Positions 7,086 to 11,216 of a DNA stretch of 11,216 nucleotides are shown here, one piece after another. Made by a program: the position numbers and the translations under genes. The stretch spans positions 1 to 11,216 of the forward strand of contig JAGPVI010000012.1 of assembly GCA_018067115.1 (NCBI GenBank), written 5' to 3'. How positions within the stretch are numbered: the stretch's first letter is position 1; each line of letters starts with the position of its first letter. Source of the stretch: Bizionia sp. (GTDB taxonomy: Bacteria > Bacteroidota > Bacteroidia > Flavobacteriales > Flavobacteriaceae). The notes below the pieces were generated by a model. The model made no database searches. It was not told the origin of the DNA and saw nothing but the letters and a program-made list of their open reading frames with translations.

Positions 7086-7120
7086 AAAAAAAAAGTACTT
7101 TATATGAATAAAGTACTTTT
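7086..7120 (-). terminator. Intrinsic terminator of nrdBA
   Basis: A perfect 13-bp stem is formed by 7091-7103 (AAAAGTACTTTAT) and 7108-7120 (ATAAAGTACTTTT) around a 4-nt loop. Read leftward, the stem is followed by a T tract made by the nine A at 7086-7094. It lies 21 nt beyond the nrdA stop codon. Confidence 0.9.
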
Positions 7121-7141
7121 CTTAAATATTAAAATTAAAAA

Positions 7142-9616
7142 TTACGAACCACACATTAAGCAATCGTCACCTTCGGCTTCTTTTGCTTGTGCAATTAGTG
7201 CTTTCATTTCATCTGCCGATAATGGTTCTGTGCTAACCGTTGCCTCTTTTTCCTTAGCAAATTTAGCAGCAGTATCTGCAGCTTGTTTTTGTTTTTGTTC
7301 TACTGGAGCAGCCACCTTTGCAACTTCGGCAACTGGCTCCGCTTTCTTAGCTTTCGTTACAGTGAATTTCTTAGCGTCTACAGCACTTTTTGTACGTAGG
7401 TAATACATTCCTGTCTTTAAGCCACTCTTCCAAGCGTAAAAGTGCATAGACGTTAGTTTCGTCATTGTTGCACCTTCCAAGAATAAGTTAAGCGATTGCG
7501 ATTGGTCTATAAAGTAACCTCGTTGGCGAGACATATCGATAATATCTTTCATACTCATTTCCCAAACCGTTTTGTACAGTTCTTTAATATCCTGAGGGAT
7601 AATATCTACGTGTTGAATAGATCCGTTTGCTCTCATGATCTCGTTCTTCAACTCCTCATTCCACAGTCCTAATTCTACTAGATCCTCTAATAAATGCTTA
7701 TTAACGACAATAAACTCACCAGATAGTACACGACGCGTATAAATATTAGATGTATACGGTTCGAAACACTCGTTATTTCCTAAAATTTGCGACGTAGATG
7801 CAGTTGGCATTGGCGCTACTAATAAAGAGTTACGCACACCGTGCTCTAGTATTTGTTCGCGTAATTTCGCCCAGTCCCAGCGTCCGCTTAACTCCTCATC
7901 TTTAATTCCCCAAAGATTGTGTTGAAACTCTCCTTGACTAATCGGGCTACCCTCGTAAGTTTGGTAAGGGCCGTCAATTTTAGCTTCTTCCAAACTTGCT
8001 GTTAATGCAGCATAGTACAGGGTTTCAAAAATATCGTGATTTAATTTTTTGGCTTCATCACTTGTAAACGGTAAGCGTAATTTTATAAAAGCATCTGCCA
8101 ATCCTTGCACTCCTAAACCAACTGGTCTATGACGGAAGTTTGAGTTTTCTGCTTCTTTTACCGGGTAGTAATTTCTATCTATTACACGGTTTAAGTTCTT
8201 GGTTACACGTTTTGTAATTCGGAATAACTCTTTATGATCGAACTCTCCGTTTTTAATAAACATTGGCAACGCGATAGATGCAAGGTTACACACGGCAACT
8301 TCGTCTGGAGACGTATACTCCATAATCTCAGTACATAAATTTGAAGAACGAATCGTTCCTAAATTCTTCTGATTAGATTTGCGGTTTGCTGCATCTTTAT
8401 ACAACATGTATGGCGTACCTGTTTCAATTTGAGATTCTAATATTTTTTCCCAAAGCTCACGCGCTTTTATTTTTTTACGTCCTTTACCTTCACTTTCATA
8501 TTTTGTGTATAAAGCTTCAAACTCTTCACTGTGAACATCGCATAATCCTGGGCATTCGTTAGGGCACATTAGTGTCCACTCTGCATTTTCCTCTACACGT
8601 TTCATGAATAAATCTGGCATCCACATCGCGTAGAATAAATCTCTAGCACGTAATTCTTCGGCACCGTGATTTTTCTTTAAATCTAAGAAACTCATAATAT
8701 CTGCATGCCATGGCTCGATATACATAGCAAAACTTCCTTTACGTTTTCCGCCTCCTTGATCTACGTAACGCGCTGTATCGTTAAACACTTTTAACATAGG
8801 CACAATTCCATTACTGGTACCGTTTGTTCCAGCAATATAGCTTCCTGTTGCACGTACATTATGAATAGACAAACCAATACCTCCTGCAGACTGCGAGATT
8901 TTTGCTGTTTGCTTTAACGTATCGTAAATACCATCTATACTATCGTCTTTTATAGTTAATAAAAAGCATGACGACATTTGTGGTTTTGGTGTACCCGAAT
9001 TAAATAATGTTGGGGTAGCATGTGTAAAGTATTTTTTAGACATTAACTCGTAAGTCTCGAGAGCAGAATCCAAATCGTTTAAATGAATCCCTAACGAAAC
9101 ACGCATTAACATATGCTGTGGTCTTTCTACAATGACACCGTTCAGTTTTAAAAGGTAAGAACGTTCTAGTGTTTTAAAACCGAAATAATCGTAACCAAAA
9201 TCGCGATTATATATAATTGAAGAGTCTAATTTCTCCTTATTTTCCTGAATAACATTATACACCTCATCTGACAATAAAGGCGAATGTTTTCCTGTTCTAT
9301 CATTAACGTAAGTATACAAATCGTGCATTACTTCGCTAAATGTTTTCTTTGTGTTTTTATGCAAATTAGACACCGAAATTCGTGCTGCTAAACGCGCATA
9401 ATCCGGGTGACTTGTCGTCATTGTTGCCGCTTGTTCTGCCGCTAAATTATCTAATTCGCTGGTTGTAACACCATCATATAATCCTTCTATAACTCGCATA
9501 GCAACCTTTACAGGGTCTACCAATTCATTTAAGCCATAGCATAATTTTCTCACCCTAGCAGTGATCTTATCAAACATAATCGGCTCTTTTCTACCATCTC
9601 TTTTTAATACAAACAT
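7142..9616 (-). CDS. nrdA: Class Ia ribonucleoside-diphosphate reductase, alpha (large) subunit
   Basis: NrdA reduces ribonucleoside diphosphates to deoxy forms, using a radical delivered by NrdB. The N-terminal ATP-cone (about 1-90, starting FVLKRDGRKEPIMFDKI) senses ATP/dATP and sets overall activity. Catalytic residues are intact: the redox pair Cys217 (SSCFL) and Cys443 (VCNLAS); the thiyl-radical loop Asn426-Leu-Cys428-Thr-Glu430; the radical-path pair Tyr738-Tyr739; and the C-terminal redox pair Cys819/Cys822 (CLMCGS) that is re-reduced by thioredoxin or glutaredoxin. Between the catalytic core (ending near 750) and the CxxC tail lies an Ala/Lys/Glu/Val-rich linker of about 65 residues, making the protein (824 aa) longer than E. 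coli NrdA (761). Many blocks (RATGSYIAGTNG, TARYVDQGGGKR, LMCPNECPGL, KSNQKNLGTI) closely resemble eukaryotic RRM1. nrdB lies upstream, 187 nt away. Confidence 0.98.
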   Translation of the reverse strand: MFVLKRDGRKEPIMFDKITARVRKLCYGLNELVDPVKVAMRVIEGLYDGVTTSELDNLAAEQAATMTTSHPDYARLAARISVSNLHKNTKKTFSEVMHDLYTYVNDRTGKHSPLLSDEVYNVIQENKEKLDSSIIYNRDFGYDYFGFKTLERSYLLKLNGVIVERPQHMLMRVSLGIHLNDLDSALETYELMSKKYFTHATPTLFNSGTPKPQMSSCFLLTIKDDSIDGIYDTLKQTAKISQSAGGIGLSIHNVRATGSYIAGTNGTSNGIVPMLKVFNDTARYVDQGGGKRKGSFAMYIEPWHADIMSFLDLKKNHGAEELRARDLFYAMWMPDLFMKRVEENAEWTLMCPNECPGLCDVHSEEFEALYTKYESEGKGRKKIKARELWEKILESQIETGTPYMLYKDAANRKSNQKNLGTIRSSNLCTEIMEYTSPDEVAVCNLASIALPMFIKNGEFDHKELFRITKRVTKNLNRVIDRNYYPVKEAENSNFRHRPVGLGVQGLADAFIKLRLPFTSDEAKKLNHDIFETLYYAALTASLEEAKIDGPYQTYEGSPISQGEFQHNLWGIKDEELSGRWDWAKLREQILEHGVRNSLLVAPMPTASTSQILGNNECFEPYTSNIYTRRVLSGEFIVVNKHLLEDLVELGLWNEELKNEIMRANGSIQHVDIIPQDIKELYKTVWEMSMKDIIDMSRQRGYFIDQSQSLNLFLEGATMTKLTSMHFYAWKSGLKTGMYYLRTKSAVDAKKFTVTKAKKAEPVAEVAKVAAPVEQKQKQAADTAAKFAKEKEATVSTEPLSADEMKALIAQAKEAEGDDCLMCGS

Positions 9617-9803
9617 ACTTTACGATTTAGTTACATTTTCTGATGCGTTTTTCAGAAAAAGGGTTATTTGGTCATTCTATTTAAATAACAACTTGATTAA
9701 CAGCGTGTTATTACTTATTAGTTTTTTTCTTTAATGAAGTTATAACTGGGTCTATACAGCCCAATTAGCCTTCTTTGTAGTCTATTGAATTGGAGTTTCG
9801 AAA
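9617..9803 (-). promoter_or_regulatory. Structured spacer between nrdB and nrdA
   Basis: This 187-nt gap has no coding potential that I can support and no exact TAnnTTTG on the minus strand, so nrdA is probably transcribed through from nrdB. Three inverted repeats lie in it: 9744-9750/9760-9766 (AACTGGG with CCCAATT, one wobble), 9684-9690/9706-9712 (AATAACA with TGTTATT), and 9636-9643/9652-9659 (TTTTCTGA with TCAGAAAA, 8-nt loop). The last sits 20 nt before the nrdA start. None is followed by a T run in the direction of transcription, so they are not intrinsic terminators. mRNA processing or stability elements are possible. Confidence 0.4.
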
Positions 9804-10790
9804 TTAAAAATCGAAATCCATATTGTATTTATCTTCGTCGTCACCTTTGTTAATATCCATAACTCCAGCTTTTTGGTAATCTCCTACTCTTTTTTCGAAG
9901 AAGTTTGTTTTTCCTTGAAGGGAAATCATATCCATAAAATCAAATGGATTTGCGGTATTAAATTCTTTCTCACAACCTAGATCATCTAGTAAACCGTCGG
10001 TTACAAACTCTAAATACTGAGTCATTAATTTAGAATTCATACCTATTAAACTTGCTGGTAAAGATTCTGTAATAAACTCACGTTCAATATTAAGTGCATC
10101 CACAAGAATTTCTCTAATACGTTCTTTTGGCACTTTATTTACTAAATGATTTTCATGTAAGTGGACTGCAAAATCACAATGCATACCTTCATCTCTAGAG
10201 ATTAACTCGTTAGAAAAAGTTAAACCAGGCATTAACCCACGTTTCTTTAACCAGAAAATAGAACAGAAAGACCCAGAAAAGAAGATTCCTTCTACTGCTG
10301 CAAAAGCAATTAATCGTTCTGAGAAACTAGGTGATTCAATCCATTTTAAAGCCCATTCGGCTTTTTTCTTAATTGCTGGAAATGTTTCGATCGCATTAAA
10401 AAGATTGTCTTTCTCAGCATCATCTTTAACATAAGTGTCTATTAAAAGAGAGTATGTTTCACTATGAATATTCTCCATCATAATTTGAAAACCATAGAAG
10501 AATTTTGCTTCACTATACTGTACCTCATTAACGAAATTTTCAGCTAAATTTTCATTTACAATACCATCACTAGCCGCAAAAAATGCAAGAATATGTTTTA
10601 TAAAATAACGCTCGTCGTCGTTTAATTTATTAGACCAGTCTGATAAATCTTGATGCAAGTCAATTTCTTCAGCTGTCCAGATACTGGCTTGCGATTTTTT
10701 GTACCATTCCCACAAATCATGATGTTGTATTGGAAATATTACAAATCTATCTTTATTTTCTTGTAAAATTGGTTCGACTTCTTGAGACAT
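9804..10790 (-). CDS. nrdB: Class Ia ribonucleoside-diphosphate reductase, beta (radical) subunit
   Basis: NrdB holds the dinuclear metal centre and stable tyrosyl radical that starts catalysis in NrdA. All six metal ligands and the radical residue can be assigned: Asp44 (EEID), Glu106 and His109 with Tyr113 (MENIHSETY), Glu167 (FAAVEGIFFSGSF), and Glu201 and His204 (SRDEGMHCDF). The Tyr at 113 rules out the Phe-containing class Ic type. The motifs match mouse R2 more closely than E. coli NrdB. The C-terminal tail is acidic and ends in MDFDF, similar to the peptide that docks eukaryotic R2 onto R1. No ATP-cone is fused to it, unlike the NrdB described from Leeuwenhoekiella blandensis. The length (328 aa) is slightly short but complete. 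It is the first gene of the leftward pair; its promoter is not clear (a near match, AATCTTTG, is at 10854-10847). Confidence 0.98.
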   Translation of the reverse strand: MSQEVEPILQENKDRFVIFPIQHHDLWEWYKKSQASIWTAEEIDLHQDLSDWSNKLNDDERYFIKHILAFFAASDGIVNENLAENFVNEVQYSEAKFFYGFQIMMENIHSETYSLLIDTYVKDDAEKDNLFNAIETFPAIKKKAEWALKWIESPSFSERLIAFAAVEGIFFSGSFCSIFWLKKRGLMPGLTFSNELISRDEGMHCDFAVHLHENHLVNKVPKERIREILVDALNIEREFITESLPASLIGMNSKLMTQYLEFVTDGLLDDLGCEKEFNTANPFDFMDMISLQGKTNFFEKRVGDYQKAGVMDINKGDDEDKYNMDFDF

Positions 10791-10924
10791 TTTATGAGAT
10801 ATTTTTAATAACTATTAGACGTAAATTTAATTATTCTTGGGACTAACAAAGATTGAAAATTACAACTGATATTAAAAGGTAATTAACGTTTAAACATGAG
10901 AAGTTTTTAACATTAGTTGTTGAC

Positions 10925-10963
10925 ATGTAGGCCTACAAGCGAGATTCGTTGAGGTACCTACGT
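10925..10963. repeat. Bulged 14-bp hairpin upstream of nrdB
   Basis: The stem pairs GTAGG, CCT, CAA and CGA on the left (10927-10942) with TCG, TTG, AGG and CCTAC on the right (10946-10961). There are single-base bulges at A10935 and G10939 and a TA bulge at 10955-10956, and the loop is GAT. An A-T and a T-G pair can be added outside. It is GC-richer than its surroundings. On the plus strand it is followed by TTTTT (10963-10967), but no plus-strand gene precedes it. On the minus strand it would lie about 137-173 nt before the nrdB start. The left half contains the perfect 12-bp palindrome TGTAGGCCTACA (10926-10937). Confidence 0.55.
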
Positions 10964-10995
10964 TTTTAAAATATTAAGCATAAAATATTTTAAAA
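10964..10995. repeat. 12-bp AT-only inverted repeat
   Basis: TTTTAAAATATT (10964-10975) and AATATTTTAAAA (10984-10995) pair perfectly around an 8-nt loop, directly beside the bulged hairpin. It contains only A and T, so in this genome chance is a real possibility. It could help form a promoter-region curve or cruciform. Confidence 0.4.
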
Positions 10996-11010
10996 TGTGA
11001 TTTTTTTGAA

Positions 11011-11020
11011 CTATATATAG
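11011..11020. promoter_or_regulatory. Palindrome resembling an NrdR-box core
   Basis: CTATATATAG fits the central ten positions of the NrdR-box consensus (CwAtATaTwG), but the flanks (GAA and CAC) do not match the ACA...TGT ends. It is about 220 bp upstream of nrdB. NrdR boxes normally occur as a tandem pair about 31 bp apart, and no proper second copy is present. Regulatory meaning is speculative. Confidence 0.25.
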
Positions 11021-11026
11021 CACAAT

Positions 11027-11048
11027 TTCACTACTCTTTATTAGTGAA
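11027..11048. repeat. 22-bp dyad TTCACTA/TAGTGAA
   Basis: TTCACTA (11027-11033) and TAGTGAA (11042-11048) are perfect 7-bp inverted arms around an 8-nt centre. The dyad lies 22 bp, centre to centre, from the palindrome at 11011-11020, about two helical turns. The arms contain the CACTA/TAGTG ends seen in NrdR boxes, but the spacer is about 4 bases too long for that motif. Confidence 0.35.
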
Positions 11049-11216
11049 TACTTTAGCGTTATCGCAAGGCGTTTTTACTGCTAAACACCATTAAAATACG
11101 CATGCTATTTTCACTGTGTTTTTAACACAATCAGGCACTAAAATGCTGCATTTTGAAATCTTACGAACAGCGCACCTCGTTTAAAACGCTAGCGACCGAC
11201 TAATCACACATTTTTT

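Larger units (their letters stand above)
10791..11216. other. Gene-free region upstream of nrdB, rich in inverted repeats
   Basis: I see no ORF with coding character on either strand in these 426 bp, no tRNA, and no exact TAnnTTTG promoter element. The stretch holds several inverted repeats listed separately. Further ones are TGTGTT/AACACA (11115-11129, 3-nt loop), AAAATGC/GCATTTT (11140-11154, 1-nt centre) and the palindrome CGCTAGCG (11187-11194). It presumably contains the nrdB promoter and leader. Whether the far end belongs to a neighbouring gene outside the window cannot be seen. Confidence 0.5.

Noticed and set aside
7104..7403. 99-aa plus-strand reading frame rich in Ala, Ser and Cys
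   Set aside because: It is antisense to the Ala/Lys-rich linker of nrdA and starts inside the nrdA terminator; its low-complexity composition follows from the linker codons.
9636..9659. Intrinsic terminator between nrdB and nrdA
   Set aside because: The hairpin is perfect over 8 bp but is not followed by a T run in the direction of transcription.
10976..11003. Possible chromosome-dimer resolution (dif) site, from GCATAA followed six bases later by TTA
   Set aside because: The left half resembles a XerC arm, but the right half (TTAAAATG) does not match the XerD arm pattern TTATGT; the likeness is within chance for AT-rich DNA.
11042..11090. Integron attC-like site suggested by TTTAGCG and TGCTAAA around a GC-richer centre
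   Set aside because: Only six bases pair, the conserved GTTRRRY/RYYYAAC boxes are missing, and no cassette ORF or integrase is present.
1..11216. Novel defence, mobile or biosynthetic system
   Set aside because: All large genes are intact core-metabolism families with similar base composition; there is no transposase, integrase, toxin-antitoxin, CRISPR or tRNA boundary.

Overview
The window comes from an AT-rich genome of a member of the Bacteroidota, most likely a marine or marine-like Flavobacteriaceae. The evidence is the style of the proteins, the lack of Shine-Dalgarno sequences, A/T-rich leaders, matches to the Bacteroidota -7 promoter element TAnnTTTG in front of several genes, and a class Ia ribonucleotide reductase of the type found in this phylum. 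It is mainly an ordinary core-metabolism region. I found no mobile element, CRISPR array, tRNA or rRNA, and no clear new multi-gene system.

Layout. (1) At the left edge, leftward: a TetR-family regulator (17-637), with the first five codons of a following gene at 15-1, cut by the window edge. (2) Divergent from it, rightward: a short-chain-type polyprenyl diphosphate synthase (759-1733) and, 4 nt later, a conserved-looking 117-residue protein of unknown function (1738-2091). A 30-bp dyad between the two units (659-688) overlaps the expected promoter of the regulator and is a good candidate for its operator. (3) Leftward: a small secreted outer-membrane beta-barrel candidate (2099-2638), convergent with the unknown protein and divergent from sucA. 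(4) Rightward: sucA (2754-5513) and sucB (5568-6833), the E1 and E2 components of 2-oxoglutarate dehydrogenase, closed by a strong intrinsic terminator. (5) Leftward: nrdB (9804-10790) and then nrdA (7142-9616), the two subunits of aerobic class Ia ribonucleotide reductase, closed by its own intrinsic terminator (7086-7120). The sucAB and nrdBA units are convergent, with about 200 bp of apparently non-coding DNA between their terminators. (6) The right end (10791-11216) has no gene that I can support. It is rich in inverted repeats, including a 14-bp-paired bulged hairpin and a palindrome matching the core of an NrdR box, all upstream of nrdB.

How the genes work together. SucA and SucB form the 2-oxoglutarate to succinyl-CoA step of the TCA cycle and need the E3 subunit (Lpd), which is not in this window. 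NrdB supplies the tyrosyl radical and NrdA reduces ribonucleoside diphosphates to make DNA precursors. The prenyl synthase feeds isoprenoid synthesis (quinones, carotenoids or carrier lipids). The most useful leads are regulatory or uncharacterised: the TetR dyad, the protein coupled to the prenyl synthase, the barrel next to sucA, and the structured non-coding stretches around nrdBA.
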